DNA of 64,000 nt from Trochalopteron elliotii (GCA_024734555.1 JANPWX010000208.1:185483-249482); one strand, 5' to 3'; positions 45,621 through 58,190 are shown, numbered from the stretch's first letter. Numbers and translations: made by a program. The notes: generated from the letters alone by a model not told the origin.

Positions 45621-46140
45621 CAATCAGACAGATTTTGGGGTGTGCTGAGCTCACACCCATCTGTCTGACATCCTGGGGCAGCAGCCTGGACATGGACAGC
45701 TCTCAGGCCTGAAAAACCCCTCATATCTCCTCTCCTGAAAGATGCCTTGCACAGACACAGCCCCCGGGCTCTGGTTTCAGCTGGGGCTGGTTTTGGCACA
45801 GTGAGCTCTGGCTGCTTGGCTCCCATCCCCATCCCAGCTGTGCACAGGGCCCGTGGGAGGCTCTGAGTGCTCCTTTGCTGTCAGACTGCTGTGCCGGGAA
45901 GGAGCAGCTCAGGGACCAACCCCGCTGCTCCTGCAGTGCTCCTTGATGGAAACGAGGGGCTCCAGGGGCTGTGAGAGGGATTTTAGGGCTCTTTGTGGCT
46001 GTCCTGCTGCTCCTCTGGCTGTAGGAGCCCTGGCAGGAGCTCCGTGGGCAGGGATGCCCTCTCACCTCCTGGCTTCACCCTCCTGGTGCCAGCGCTGCAG
46101 GCAGCTCAGGGAGCATCGAGTTTTCCCTCTTTCTTTCAGG
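45621..46140. other. single-copy sequence, no feature seen
   Basis: GC-moderate. The minus frames 45515-45832 and 45721-46065 lack domains. Confidence 0.4.
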
Positions 46141-47592
46141 GCTGGATTACAACCTCTCTCTGCAATTTAATTGTGATTAGATGCCTGAGTGGTGCTGCTC
46201 GATAAGGCTGGAGAGGCAGTCAGGGATGTGTTCACCCCTCGGATCATTTCCACCACGGCTTATTTCCCTATTTTTGTTTCTTTCCTCTTCCCTTCTGGTT
46301 TTTTTTTTCCACCCTCACTGGTTTGCCAGTTGTCATTTCCCCCAACATCCCCAAGCAGGAAGAAGATCCCCACAACGTTGCTATTTGCAGTCAGATAAAT
46401 CCATGAGATTCTTTGTTTTCATTTTTCTGAGTATTTTTTCCCTTCCTTTGTCCCTGGTTCTGCTCCATCCTCCTTTTTCTCTACTGTTTTCATTCCACCT
46501 GATTGGTGCCAATCTTTAGCAGTCAATGCACTTTAGAAGTCCCATCAGAAGTAGTAAAAGGACAATTTAGGGATAGTCTTGAAATGGGAGGAGGGATTTT
46601 CTCTGAGGAAGAGAAAGTGCAGCTCGCAGCCCAAATTTGAAAGAAGTTTGCCAAGCACCTCCCAAGGCAGAGATGGATAGAGAACAATCTCTCCCTGCTC
46701 TCTAATTTACAGCCCTGACAATACGATGCCATTAGTGAGCATCCATCTTCATGTACAAAGGGGGGGAGGAAAAATGAAAATAATAAAAAAAAAATCATTA
46801 TATGCCTTTCAGCATTGACCAGCCCGAGGAGACACGAGTTATTCTTAAGAAAGCCATGTATCTTCTTTACTTTGGCATCAACATAAATAAAATTACTTAT
46901 CTCCCGGATTTAAATGCTCTGCACCTTTAGCAGGCAATAAATTCTTTTCTCCTATCCCTTTATGTATTTATTTCTCGCTCCATCCTTCACCTCTGAATAT
47001 GAAACTGCAGCTTCCCTCCCTGAGTAGGGGGAGGACCCCAAAGTTTCCTCCATCCTTCCACTCCTGTTTTCTTGGGAAGGATTGGAGCGATGTGTGGTCC
47101 TTCCCAAATCCAGCTTCACCTTTCCCACCACCACCAGCCCCACTGGGGCTGGCAGGGCTGTTCACTTCCCCAGATGATGGGGCAGCCCAACTTTCCATCA
47201 TTTGGGGGTTAATTCCTGCCTGTGTTGGCGGCTGGTGATGTGGGATGGGGCTGGGGGGACCCTGCTGATGCTGTGGCTGCTCCTGGGCCGCCGTCACCAC
47301 TTAAATCCCAAGGCCTGTGCCCTGCCACGGGTGGCAGTGGTGAGGCACAGGGAGCTGGGAACACACACAAATGGACAGAGATCATAAACATTTCATCCTT
47401 TCTTCCCTCTCTCCTTGGTGCTTGATCTGGCATGACCAAGTCTGCTTCACTGTACTTCCACTACTGGATTTAAAATGGAGATGGGACAGTAAAAATAATC
47501 ATTGTCTTGGAAACCCACGTGGATCCTTGTCATGGTGAAACCATAAAGTCCAAACTGCTGCTTTCAATTGGGACAAGGTGAAATTGGTTCAG
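46141..47592. other. single-copy sequence, partly AT-rich
   Basis: 46260-46480 is T-rich and 46760-46930 AT-rich with 'acataaataaaattac'. These may include short regulatory words, but nothing specific. No gene supported. Confidence 0.37.
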
Positions 47593-47660
47593 GGAATCAT
47601 AGAATAGTTTGGCTTGGAAGGGACCTGAAAGATTTTTTCATTCCAATCCCTCTTGTTCCC
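47593..47660 (-). repeat. CR1 LINE tail remnant
   Basis: 'gggaatcatagaatagtttg' and 'gcttggaagggacctgaaag' are the reverse complement of the CR1 3' end. The copy breaks off after ~68 bp. Confidence 0.85.
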
Positions 47661-48330
47661 ACAAGGAAGGGCTCAGCCAAGAGTGGACAGGTCTCATTGG
47701 CATCATCCCACTTAGCAGGCAAAGAAAATCCTGCTAGAAAATCCACATTTTCCTCAGAATTAAATTCAAGCAGAAAACCCTGAATCCCAGGATATCTATT
47801 GTCAGGAAGATTTTGCTCTTGCCCTTGGAAGTCCAAAGGGGTTTGGGAAGAGCAGTTTGTCTCACAGGTAGAACTGCAACAGGAAACAGGCCCCTTACCT
47901 GCACTGATTTTTTTTTTTTTAAGAGTCCATGTTTTCCAAAGCCTTCTCTTTCTTTCCCAACCAAAAAAAAAAAAACAAAAAACTGGCAGCAATGACATTT
48001 TAACAGGAAATTAAATGAAAACATTTATTTTGAATTGACATTTTGACTTGAAATGCTGATTTGTTCCGGATTTTTAAGCCAGAGAGCAACAACGCATGGT
48101 TGTTGTAAATGAGAAAAAAAGGAGGAATATATGAAAAATAGCCACGAACTCTCAGGACAAAGAGGGGACACTTGGCTCCTGGGGAGTTCTGTAGGGAAGG
48201 ACACAGGAGCCAGACTCAGCTTCTGCTCCAACCCACCTTTGCATCTGATTTGAAACAAGCAAAAAAAGGGCAGTTTTCTGTTTTCATGAGAAAGCCAGAA
48301 ATTTCCGTGAGGCACAGAGAGTGAGAATGG
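47661..48330. other. single-copy sequence, no feature seen
   Basis: Short T-run (about 47910-47921) and A-run (about 47964-47976). No gene or interspersed repeat. Confidence 0.4.
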
Positions 48331-48900
48331 ATATTTCCCATCTGCCGTTCTCCACCACCGTTGGAGGGTGATACTGTTGATGTGTTGAGGTTTTGCCTTC
48401 TTTAAATATCACTGGTATTTATTTTCATTACTTGCTCTTAATTCTAACGAAGCTGAAGTCTCCTCTGTGCCCTGGTGGGGAATTTATCCCAAAAAAGCAT
48501 CTAGCAACGTTCAGATTCTTGGTCTGCAAACATCCTTTCATCTCTCCAGCATCCCATCTGTCTGTCTAGCTGCTCCTCCACCGCTTCCTTCCTCTTCCCT
48601 GTGATCGCAGCCACCACGACCTGTGAAATGAACATTTTCATAAAATCTTCGTTTGCATTTCAAACGAGGCAGAGGCACAGAAACCCACAGGAAAGGAGAA
48701 AAAAAGGCACAAAAACCAACTTTGCTTTCTCGGTTCCTCCTCATTTCTCACATCTGAAGAGATTATTAAACATGTCTAAAGGTAAAATCTCAACTCTTCC
48801 CTACGTGCCTCCAATGGAAATGGTTTTCCTTGGATGTTCTCTCCCACTCAGCCTCTTCTGGTACACTTTGGATGGGCTTTTGTGCTGTTATGATGAATTT
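48331..48900. promoter_or_regulatory. candidate conserved noncoding block
   Basis: Repeat-free, with 'gaagctgaagtctcc', 'taaatatcactggtatttat' and 'gaagagattattaaacatg'. A 101-codon plus frame crosses it without a domain. Low confidence. Confidence 0.22.
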
Positions 48901-49280
48901 GTGTGATGTTGCCCTCTAATGGCTGATAAACAGGAATTTTAGGAATCCTGCCCAAGAAATCCCCCTTTATTTTCTTGTGAGAAATGATGGGAGTCTGTAG
49001 ATAAAGGATCTGGGGGTTTCTCTGTACCCAACAGAGGAGTGGGAAATGCACGTGAAACTCTTGTGTTGCCTCTCCAACCCCCTTGTCGCTCATCCCTCTA
49101 CCCCAAAATAGAAAAACCAAAATTAGATGTTCAGGAGTGCATTTTTTCCCCCCACAAGCCCTTTCTTGATTGTCTCCATGCTGCAGAAGATCCTTGAGGA
49201 CCTCAGCAGATGGCTCCCAGCACCGCAGCCTTCCAACGGGAGCTCCTCCACTCCGTTCCTCTCTGAACAAGGGAAAACAT
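48901..49280. other. single-copy sequence, no feature seen
   Basis: No feature recognised. Confidence 0.4.
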
Positions 49281-49880
49281 TTTGACTTGAACTTTCATAC
49301 ATAATGATGAGGGCTGGTTACCCAAATCCACACATTTTCTTTAGTCGTTTTCATTTACTACTGTTTGGAATTATTTCACAGCCTTGCAAATCTCCCCCTG
49401 ACAGCCAGAGACCAGGCACGGAAAGGGAGAGAGGAAAAAACCTCACTAAGCGTTCATTTCTCACATAATATATTCCAATCCTGTTAGGTCGTGCTGGTGA
49501 AGGTAATATTTCTGGCATTCATTTAATGAAATTGACAGTGATGAATGGTTAATTATACAAATTACATTCTTATTAAATCCCCTGGAATCGCTGCCTTAGA
49601 AAGTCTTAGCTATGGACTTCTCGTGCTAGATACTTTTTTTTTTATAAGGAGCATCTTTACTGCTGGCTGCTGCAAAACCGTCTTCCAAAAAACCTTGAAA
49701 AGCATTAAAAATCCTCTAGTTAAGTCAATTACTGCAGATAAGTTAATCTTAATGGGATGCTTAAACCCCTGTCCTTGCATGAGTTTACTTTCCATCCCTC
49801 GCTCTCGGCTCTGGAGGGGCTGGAGAGAAAAGTTTTCCGACGATTGTTGTGACAAATGGATTAAGTGTGGATAAACAGGG
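49281..49880. promoter_or_regulatory. candidate conserved noncoding block
   Basis: 600 bp of AT-rich repeat-free DNA. 'tttaatgaaattgacagtga' (a TGACAG MEIS/TGIF-type word), 'atggttaattatacaaatta' and 'cagataagttaatcttaatg' (GATA and TAAT words) lie close together. Good enhancer texture; conservation not measured. Confidence 0.33.
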
Positions 49881-50047
49881 CTGGATGCAAAATCTGCATT
49901 CAAACTGGTTTTTGGCAGAATTTTCTCTCTGAGCTGGAAGTGAAATTTCCCATTTTGGGGTGGAGAGCAGCAGGATGCCTGTGTGTCCCACTGGATCAGT
50001 CACTGGATGGGGGTGCAATGCCCTGGGAATTGTGGGCTGGTGATAAA

Positions 50048-50226
50048 GAATCATAGAATCATGGGATCATTTAGGCTGGAAAAGCCCTCTGAGACCATTG
50101 AGTCCAATCATTAACCCAGCACTGCCATGTCCAACACTAAACCTTGTCCCCAAGGGCCACATCCACACAGCTTTTGAACACTTCAAGGGAAGTGGCACCA
50201 AACTCCCCCTTGGCATCTTGATCCCT
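50048..50226 (-). repeat. CR1 LINE 3' end, older subfamily
   Basis: 'agaatcatagaatcatggga', 'gagaccattgagtccaatca', 'ttaacccagcactgccatgt' and 'gggccacatccacacagctt': reverse complement of the same subfamily as at 59517-59690. 5'-truncated. Confidence 0.9.
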
Positions 50227-50380
50227 CTGTAAGGTGGACAAAACCAGCCATGGACAAACCTGATTTCCTAAGAAGCATTTTTGGGAAAGGAAGGCACCAA
50301 CCTTTAACCCCTGCTTATTCCCAGAGTGCTAAATCCCATTCCCAAGCCCTCCAAACACATGAAGTGGTTTTAATTGCAGG

Positions 50381-50720
50381 GCACGGGATGAACTGGCATT
50401 ATTAAGCAGGGAGGCTCGGGAGTAAATGTAATAAATAGACTGTTAAGTTAAGCAAGTTTTCAGCTTCAGCACTGAGAGTGGCCATCTATTTTGCGTGGCT
50501 TTCTGCATGCTTCATTACCACATGTAACCACACTGGAAAAATCAGCTTTATCCCTTCTAATTAGATGATAAGTTCCCTAAGATGTGTGTTAGTGCTGCCA
50601 GGCACCTGACGCTCCGCCACAGCGCCCACTTCCCGCAGCTCCCAGGGAAATTTATTACCCAGCCTCATATTAGACTTAAGTTAACATCACTTAATCTTCT
50701 TACTCGACAGAGTTATGTAT
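50381..50720. promoter_or_regulatory. candidate conserved noncoding block (strong texture)
   Basis: Repeat-free sequence without frames, with 'ttctaattagatgataag', 'ttcattaccacatgtaacca' and retained CpGs ('acgctccgccacagcgccc'). One of the better candidates for a developmental enhancer. Confidence 0.33.
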
Positions 50721-51530
50721 GAGGCACTCAGGATATATTGGCCAGGATTTAGTGGAAGGAAGAGGGGGAGCTGTGCCAAGGGGTAGAGGTGGGTGCAAGG
50801 GGGGTGGAGTGCTCTGAAGGTGATCAGGATGCACTTATTTCCCCATCCCCTTATTTCTACTGATATCCCAAAGGGACAGAGCATCTCCTGCAGCCTCTCC
50901 TTATTCTTTAACTAAACTTCAGGCTGGTTTTGCCTGGCTCTATCCAGAAGACAGCAGCAGTCAGTAATTAAGAAAGAAGCCATGACCTCTTTGAGGAGGG
51001 AGGAGAGTGTGCAGTGTTGCTGAGCACAAACAGAGTGTCAACAAAAATCAAAAAGCCTCTAATGATGTAGGTTGCAGAACAGTGTTCATCAGATCCAGAA
51101 CTACCACTGGGAGCATCACCACCCATTCCCAGCAACTGCCTGGTCCTGGGCTGGCCCCAGGTTCTTTCAGCCCAGAGAAAAATGGGCATTGTTTTCTCCC
51201 TGATTTTCCAGGGAGCCTGGAGACACGCAGAGGTTGCAGGGAATTGTCACAATTGAACAACTTGTTTTGCTTTGGATTTGGGGTTTCATCCATCTCCCTC
51301 CTCCCTTCTCCCCAGGATCTGTGTCTCCATAGCAAAGTGCTGAACCCCTGGTGCCTTCTGGAGCCTGGAATAAGCCAAAGGCAGGAGAAATGATGGAGCT
51401 GCCATCACATCTCCCTCTTTTGACTCAATAAGCTTCATAATCTCTGTATAACCACCTATATCACACCAAGACAGGAGGAGCAGGGGGAACTTTATGAGCT
51501 GGTTAGAGCAGGCAACTCCATCACCAGCCA
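50721..51530. other. single-copy sequence, no feature seen
   Basis: The plus 128-codon frame (51007-51393) and minus 95-codon frame (51048-51335) overlap and lack domains. Confidence 0.4.
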
Positions 51531-51965
51531 TGACTATTATTATAAAATATTCTGGACGTTAACTCAATAAAAAAACTAATAATGAGAGGAACCATCTCTG
51601 CCTTTGTTTATGGCTTCTTTAAGTGTATAAATGAGCACGAGGTGATTAATGAGGGTGATCTGAGAGAGAAAGATTTGCATGCACAGTGCTTGAATTATTT
51701 CCTTATTGCATGTGCTTCCCAGTCCCTCTGTTTATTGTGCTGCTCGACGCTATTTAATACAGAATGACTAAAGTTATGAGATCCTATTTATTCCACCTGA
51801 CACTGTCCCCTCTGCCAGCTCAGCCCCTGGGACAGATAGCGCATGCACAATGAATTCAGAAAATATATTAAAAAGCAATTATAAACTCCCTGCCTTGGGT
51901 GTCCTGGCCTTATTCTTCACAGCGCTCCCTGAGCATTTGCATAATGTCTACAGGCTCTTGTGGAG
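51531..51965. promoter_or_regulatory. candidate conserved block with two POU octamers
   Basis: Two exact octamers ATTTGCAT (51673-51680 and 51935-51942, the second in 'gcatttgcataatgtc') flank repeat-free AT-rich sequence with 'gaggtgattaatgagggtga' and 'gctatttaatacagaatg'. The octamer is the binding word of POU-domain factors. Function inferred from motif content only. Confidence 0.35.
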
Positions 51966-52740
51966 TTATCAAAACATGAGCAGTCTCTCTCTTATTTTCA
52001 AGAACTGATGGATTTAGGAGTTAAAAGTTGCCAGAGGTGCCTTGGTACCCTCCTTCTCCACACCCTGGTAAATGTTACTGGTGGAGTAGTTCATTCCCTG
52101 CCCCACCAGCCACCCCAGGAGATGGTGGCAGCCGGAGTTTTGCCAGCTCAGCACATGTTTCTTGCATTAAACAACGTCCTTTGCTCTTCTCACCACAATG
52201 GCTCTGATATTAGAATTTCATTATCTTCCTGGGCTGCTTTCCTCACTGATTTCTGCTTTATGGACTTCTCAAAACCTCTCTGAGCGATAGGAAGAGCATC
52301 GGACCCAGCTGTTCCTATATGATGGGTAATTTTTCATGCCTCTCAGAACTTGTAGGGTAAGATCCTGTTGACTGTGAGCTGGATTTCACCTCTCACTCTT
52401 TCTCCAGAGCTCTTCAGCCAGAGAATTCCTGTTCCACATTGGATGTGCTCTCAGTGCTGGTGTGGCACTGGGAGCATCCTGCACACCCATGGCCCATGGG
52501 CTGCCGTGCTGAGACACAGACCCACCAGTCTGAGACTGCTTACCCCAGCCAGCCCTGCAAGGGTGGCAGGAACCAAAGAGCCAAAACCACAACTTAGGGG
52601 CTTTTTGAAGTTGTAACAGCACATTGTGTAGTTTCAATGGGATTTTGGGGTTAAAATGGTGGTGAAACTGGGGTGTTTCACCGTTCATAACTGGGGAAAA
52701 CTGCAGCAATATCAATGCAACCTCACCAGCTTGCACTGGA
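51966..52740. other. single-copy sequence, no feature seen
   Basis: Frames at 51960-52283 (plus) and 52386-52736 (minus) have no domain. No repeat. Confidence 0.4.
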
Positions 52741-53260
52741 AAAACTTCTCACCTGGATATCCCACTGGTTTATTATTGATGTCTTCTCTTACGCATAATA
52801 AAACATGGATATGTTGCAAATCCGAGGTGGTGTTGAACCAGCTGGCACTGTGTGTCTCCATCTAATTACACACAGTCCTTTGGGTTTCATTCCAGCTCCA
52901 CCATAATTCTCTTCCGCAGGATTTTAACTCACTCCCGGCACAAAACGCTTCATCTCCGTTAAAAGTGAGGGTGCGAGCAAATAAATTAGCATTTCAGGAA
53001 GTACTTGAAGGCTTTCACAGCCTGTCTTTCCCCAGAAACTGTTTATCAAGCATCTTAATACCGACCAATTTGTACACCTCAAAAATACATTTATTCTGTA
53101 AATTGTTTATAGAAAACCAACAGAAGGAAATGGGCTTTGCTGCTATTGAATTCATTAGTAGCAGACTGGCTGATTGCTTTTATTCCTCCTAACCTATTGT
53201 ATATTTGATTTGCTTGGAATATTTTATATAGCTCTGTGCTGAATGCATTCTGTGCCAGGG
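52741..53260. promoter_or_regulatory. candidate conserved noncoding block
   Basis: Repeat-free, AT-rich, with 'ggtttattattgatgtcttc', 'ctccatctaattacacacag', 'gaattcattagtagcagac' and retained CpGs. Enhancer-like texture. Confidence 0.32.
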
Positions 53261-53357
53261 GTTTCAGGGAGTTAAATCAGCCCCAAACTGAGGAATCAGA
53301 CGGTGCCGTTGCTTTTTGCCCCACATGTTGGTCTTGTTGGAATAGATAAGAGAGGAT

Positions 53358-53532
53358 ACAGGGCTCCCAGAGCAGGTGAGACTGCCCCACCCTGCAAGTG
53401 TCCAAGGCCAGGCTGGACAGAGGTTGGAGCAATCTGGGATAGTGGGAAGTGTCCCTGCACATGGCAGGGGCTGGGATGAGAGGAGCTTTGAGGTTCCTTC
53501 CAAACCATTCTGGGATTTTGGGATTCTATGAC
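53358..53532 (+). repeat. CR1 LINE 3' end, with internal deletion
   Basis: 'cagggctcccagagcaggtg' is followed by 'gtgtccaaggccaggctgga', 'aatctgggatagtgggaagt' and the tail 'gggattttgggattctatg'. The part normally between the first two words is shortened. Confidence 0.9.
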
Positions 53533-55524
53533 AAGTTAGATTATCTTGTTTATCACCACTGTTCTCTTGCAGTTTTCTCCTGCACATCTCCTCTGCCTCC
53601 CTGTCCTACCCAGAGCTGTGGGTTCACTGCACAAACACTCGTGGTTGGTGCTGCCATGGGGACAATTTGGGGTGGGGTGACAGGACCCATATTTGGTGAT
53701 GGAGTTTGTGTCATTGTGGGTTTGCTTCAGGGAACACTCCTCAAATCCCCTTAATCCTTCCTGGCTGCTCAGGTTTTTATTGCTCCTTCAGAAGAGGGGA
53801 AGAGACCCTGAGAAAACACTTCCAAGCTGGTGTCTCCCCACATCAGGCACACGGGGCTGCTGGGGGAGCAGGCACACTGGGAAGTTCCAGGTGCTTGGGA
53901 AGAGCAGCTCTGTGTGGAGGAGCTTGCCAGGGCTGCATGAGCTGGTCAGGGTCACCCCAAACAACTGAGTCAGGCACAGAAAACTCACTGAGGAAATGAG
54001 GCCACCCTTGGATTTTGCTGGGGGCTCTGCTGAGTGTCCCCAGCCCTGGCCATCCCCACCCCCTGCCCTGGCTCACACGTCTGCACCCAAAATGGCACCT
54101 GCAGAATATCTTGGAGCACAGATCCTGCAGGTTTATCCACTTGGTTGGATGTGGTGGGCACTGCCACAAGGTGCTTTACCCCTGTCTGCCCAAAGTCGCC
54201 CCATCATCACCTGAAATTGCATTGTCCCCTTCTCTGCAGAGCTCTCTCCTTGCAAACTGCCTGTTCTGGAGGGCAGGTCAGGGTCTGAATGCTGCTCTTG
54301 CTGCCAGTGCCTCATGTTTATAGGACCCAGGCTGTGGATCTGTGCTTATATTTACATGTGTTTCAGTGTGTTTAACCCAGTTTGTAACAGTGTTCACCTG
54401 CTGGTTTGGGTGCCATGACCTCCAGGGTATCAGAAGTCAGGGCTCCCCAAAACTTTCTTGCTGTCTCTGGAGTCTGGTTCTGCTGTCCTGTACTGGGGGA
54501 TCTAAGGAAGTGGCAACAGTAACAGAGTTCCTGGGCTGTTAATAGGCCCCAACCCCCTTTTGTGTGATTTGATAGTAATTCTGGTTCCATGACAGAGTAA
54601 TTACAGGATCCACTTTGACCCAGGAGCTGCTACAGCCCTCCTGTGTGTGGAGCATGTCTGTCCTCGCTGCCTCCTCTGCAGCACACAGGACAGAGTCTTT
54701 TGGGAAATTTTCATCCCACAGTGATCCCACAGTGCCAGGCACTTGTTTGGGATGTGGTGGACAGAGGAGCTCTTTGGTCACAGCACTGGGCACCTTTAAT
54801 CAATCCCTCCCTGTGCTGTGTGTGCAGAGGACGAGGTTTAACGGGAGATCGATGGTGTTGAATCGGAGAGGCAAAGGGAGACTTTCACCTCCAGGGCTCC
54901 AGAACAAACCCCTGCAAAGTCAATCCATCAATTATTTGCATTTCCCCCAGCTCCTCAGTGCCCTTCTCTTCCATTTTCTTCTCCTCCATTTTCTTCTCCT
55001 CCAAGGCACAGGGCTTGAATTTGAGTGTGTGAGTGAATAAAATATACACATTGGTCTGCAAAATATGTAATACTGAAGGGAATGATGTTGAAGGGCAGCA
55101 GGGCAGGGGCCACACGTTCCTTGGCTGGGGCCTCACAATTTCCCAAAGAAAAGAGGCAAGATCACCTTCAAAGGTCAGAGATACCATAAAAATAATTCTT
55201 CTCCCCAAAACACCAAGTGGGCAGAGCAGAGGGTCATCTTTTGCTGCCGTGGCTTTGGGTTTGGTGGAAGAGAGATGGCACAGGGAGGGGATGTGCCTCC
55301 ACTGGGGAAGGGTGTTGGCTGCTGGTGGATGTCAGTGATGCAATTTTAATGTCATGTTATCCCAGTCACACAAAATTCCCTGTGAACATTTACATAGACT
55401 CCCAAATATCACATCACCTGCATGCACAAAGCCTGTCAGCATCCTTCCTGAGGGTGATCCAGAGCTCCAGGCTCAGGTATGATCCTTGGCAACACCTTTT
55501 GGATCTTTTGCATCCAACTGCACT
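53533..55524. other. single-copy sequence, no gene supported
   Basis: 2 kb of GC-moderate DNA with many overlapping frames up to 141 codons on both strands and no domain. A 15-bp unit 'ccattttcttctcct' is tandemly duplicated at 54971-55000. Confidence 0.4.
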
Positions 55525-55575
55525 AATGGTTGCACTCAATGATCTCAGAGACTTTTGCTAACCTAAAAAACTCCA
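55525..55575 (+). repeat. possible CR1 tail remnant
   Basis: 'ggttgcactcaatgatctca' and 'gagacttttgctaacctaaa' resemble the 3' end of an older CR1 subfamily. Short and decayed. Confidence 0.4.
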
Positions 55576-56184
55576 TCATCTTCAACTCCTTGCTAAAAGC
55601 CAAGTGCAGAAAGCAGCAGGGAGAGGAGGAAGGAAGGGAGCAGAACTGTCTGGCTTCAGAAAGGAGGGAATGCAGAGGAGCAAGGTGGTGTTGAGGGAGT
55701 GGAAGGGTGACATTTCTCAGCCAGTCAAAGTTTGCAGGAAAACAAACTAAGCCCTTTCCAGACCCTGAGCCTCCAGTGAAGGGAGGCATTCAGCTCCTTG
55801 GCAGCCCTCCTTTGGAAGCCTTGGCATCGCCCACTTGAGAGAGAGCAGGAGCCAGCAGGAGACTTTTCCCCCTCTTTGAATAGAAGTAAGTGGGAGAAGG
55901 AAAATAAAAACAGAATAAAGAGGCAACGGTGCTTGGGAGAGAATTTTGACACTGGGAAAGAATATTTGCTTTAGAGGGACAAATCCTGTCTTTTTTCCCC
56001 CTCTTCTATCTAAATAACCTCCTCATCCCTGCATTCCTCCAAAGGGGGATATTTGACCTGCCTGTGGCATTGCTGTTCTGTCTCCATTCCTCCTGCACCT
56101 AGGCTAGCAAAAATGCAGGTATTCTTCTCCTCCTTCTTCACTCAAATCCTGGAGAGTTCTGGTGGTCTGGGACATTTGCTGGGC
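55576..56184. other. single-copy sequence, no feature seen
   Basis: Purine-rich at 55610-55680. It ends at the left LTR flank CTGGGC (56179-56184). Confidence 0.4.
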
Positions 56185-56488
56185 TGACACTGTAGTACCC
56201 CACAACAACACAGACTTTGACTTCAGAAGGCTGAAAATTACTCCTGTATTTTTGGGATGTGTCTCCCTTTTATACTATTTTACACAGACCAATTGGATTG
56301 GTGACACAAAGACAAACCTCTTCAATCACATTGGTCAGAGCAGAGGGACATCAAGAAGAAGTCCCTCCTGGGGAAAAGAATGAAAACATAGGTACAGTTT
56401 ACAAAAACATGTCTCTTGTTCACAGAAAATTTCCTGGGAAAAGAATTTCAGAAAACCAAAACATCTCAGGCACGAAACCAGGGCTACA
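56185..56488 (-). mobile_element. solo LTR, 304 bp (pair member 1)
   Basis: On the minus strand it reads from 'TGTAGCCCTGGTTTCGTGCC' to 'TACAGTGTCA'. The same sequence, diverged, occurs in the other orientation at 59988-60291 with the same length. A TATA box (plus TTTTATA, 56268-56274) and CCAAT boxes (ATTGG at 56292, 56297 and 56330) form a core promoter. Flanks CTGGGC and CTGGGG agree in 5 of 6 bases, fitting a 6-bp target duplication (ERVK-like). No internal sequence remains. Confidence 0.75.
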
Positions 56489-56770
56489 CTGGGGGGAGCA
56501 GGGAAGTCTGGGTGCAAGCAAAGCCCTGATCTCCTGCATTGCTGAGAGGTGGGCAGGGCACACCTGGAATGTCACAATCCTGCCCCAGCAGAGGAACAGC
56601 TGAATGGTGTGGGCATGGGGAGGTTTAATTCCACATCCCTTTCCCTTCCCTCTTTGCATGCTGGGGAAGGAAGGGAGACTTGGCAGAGGAAAAGGGTGGA
56701 TCCAGCCCAAAGCTGTGGTCTTGTTTTCTGTCAGAGAGAGACAAAACTTTCTGCTGAGCTCGACTTCAAA

Positions 56771-57290
56771 GGCAAGTGCCGAGTCTGGAGATATTCATTT
56801 TAGAAATTCATGTACAGCTGCATTAGTTCAGGGCTTCACATGTTTTATCCACTTGTCACGATTAGACATTATTATTATTGCTGCAAACAGAGATGGCTGA
56901 GAGATAATAATTCTTTATGAACCTCCCGTCACAATTAATGTGAGCTCCATACTTGTCCATTTACTGAGTTTTAAGCTAATCATTCCTTATATGTTTCAAG
57001 CCTTTAGTGAAGTACAAATAATTTGAACTAATTAGCTTATTAAAAGAAGGGAATGAAAACAAATGGCACATGAATGAATTGTGGGATTTCGTATGGAATT
57101 AATATCTCACTAATACATGTGGATTTGGTAAATTCATTATGCATTCATAATCAGACCTGATGAATCACCTAGCTAATTCAGGAGTAATTAGGCATGAACC
57201 ACTGACACTTATTTTAAAGTGCGACCAAACTACTTGGCTCCATCCTAAGGACTCAATTACTGTCTCCAAGGCACAGGGGAGCTTTGCTGT
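56771..57290. promoter_or_regulatory. candidate conserved block, dense homeodomain words
   Basis: At least twelve TAAT/ATTA cores in about 400 bp, including 'gaactaattagcttatta', 'acaattaatgtgag', 'atggaattaatatctc' and 'caggagtaattaggcatg', with no repeat and hardly any open frame. This is the most enhancer-like block of the window by composition. The target gene is unknown. Confidence 0.4.
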
Positions 57291-58190
57291 GTTCCCTGTG
57301 AAACCTGCCAGGGTCACACAGTGAGACCCTGTGGGAATTGTGGCTGTGCTCTGGAGATTAGGTGTGAGGTGTCCACACCTCCAGCCTGGCAGCTCACACT
57401 GGGAGGTATCTGTGTCTCCTTTCCTGGAATTAACAGCGCCATTGCTACCCTTGGAGCCAGCTCATTTTTCACTCCTTGGCAGCTGATGCATTAGCAATCC
57501 TTGTAATTATTTACTTTTTGTATTATCACTATGGCTCATGCAGTGCAACACCTTCCTTGTCCAGCATTCCATGGAACGTGGGGCTGGTCCAGCCCCCTGG
57601 CCCAACCAGCCTCAGGGAGGGGATCAGGCACTCAGGGATCCATAGAGGTGATGTGGGGACACAGTCCCAGCCAGCCAGAGGGGTTCGGAGGTGTTGAGGC
57701 AAAAGGAAGAGCTGGAGGAGCCCCTGCTGAGAGCCACAGGGGCTGGGAGGGGTGGAAGAAAGCACCAAGGGTGTGACAGGAGGGGAGGTGGAATCAGCTG
57801 GAAGAAAGGATGGGAAGAGTCCCAAGGAGGGCAGAGCACAGTGATGGTGATCTTCGAGCTGGGCTTCAGGCAGGACACGGGCAGGGGGAGTTTTCATTGC
57901 AAAGGTCAGAGGAAAGGACTGTGGCATCCAGGGAGCAAGGCTCAGGGGAGGGCTCGGGCCCGTGGCAGGGGGAGGAGGGTGATGGAGGGGGAGGATGATG
58001 CAGGAAGGCTTTGTGGGGAGAGGAGCAGCATCCCCAGGCTGAGGTGACATTGTGCACGGGGATTAGGAAACAGAAGAGCTCTGTAGCAGCCAGGCTGGGT
58101 TTAACCTGATGGTGAGGCATCCCCCAGGAGAGGCAGGGAGGCAGCTGGGGCCAGGTGGGAAGCACCCACAGCTCCCTCTATGCCAGAGAA
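57291..58190. other. purine-rich single-copy sequence
   Basis: 57690-58030 is strongly G/A-rich on the plus strand ('caggggctgggaggggtgga', 'gcagggggaggagggtgatg'). The 173-codon minus frame (57529-58050) is a by-product of this bias (Pro/Ser-rich) and not a credible gene. Confidence 0.45.

Noticed and set aside
57956..57990. Possible second G-quadruplex
   Set aside because: Only three well-spaced G-runs; the first loop is longer than seven bases.
57529..58050. 173-codon Pro/Ser-rich minus frame
   Set aside because: It arises from the purine-rich plus strand (few stop codons in C/T-rich sequence); no domain.
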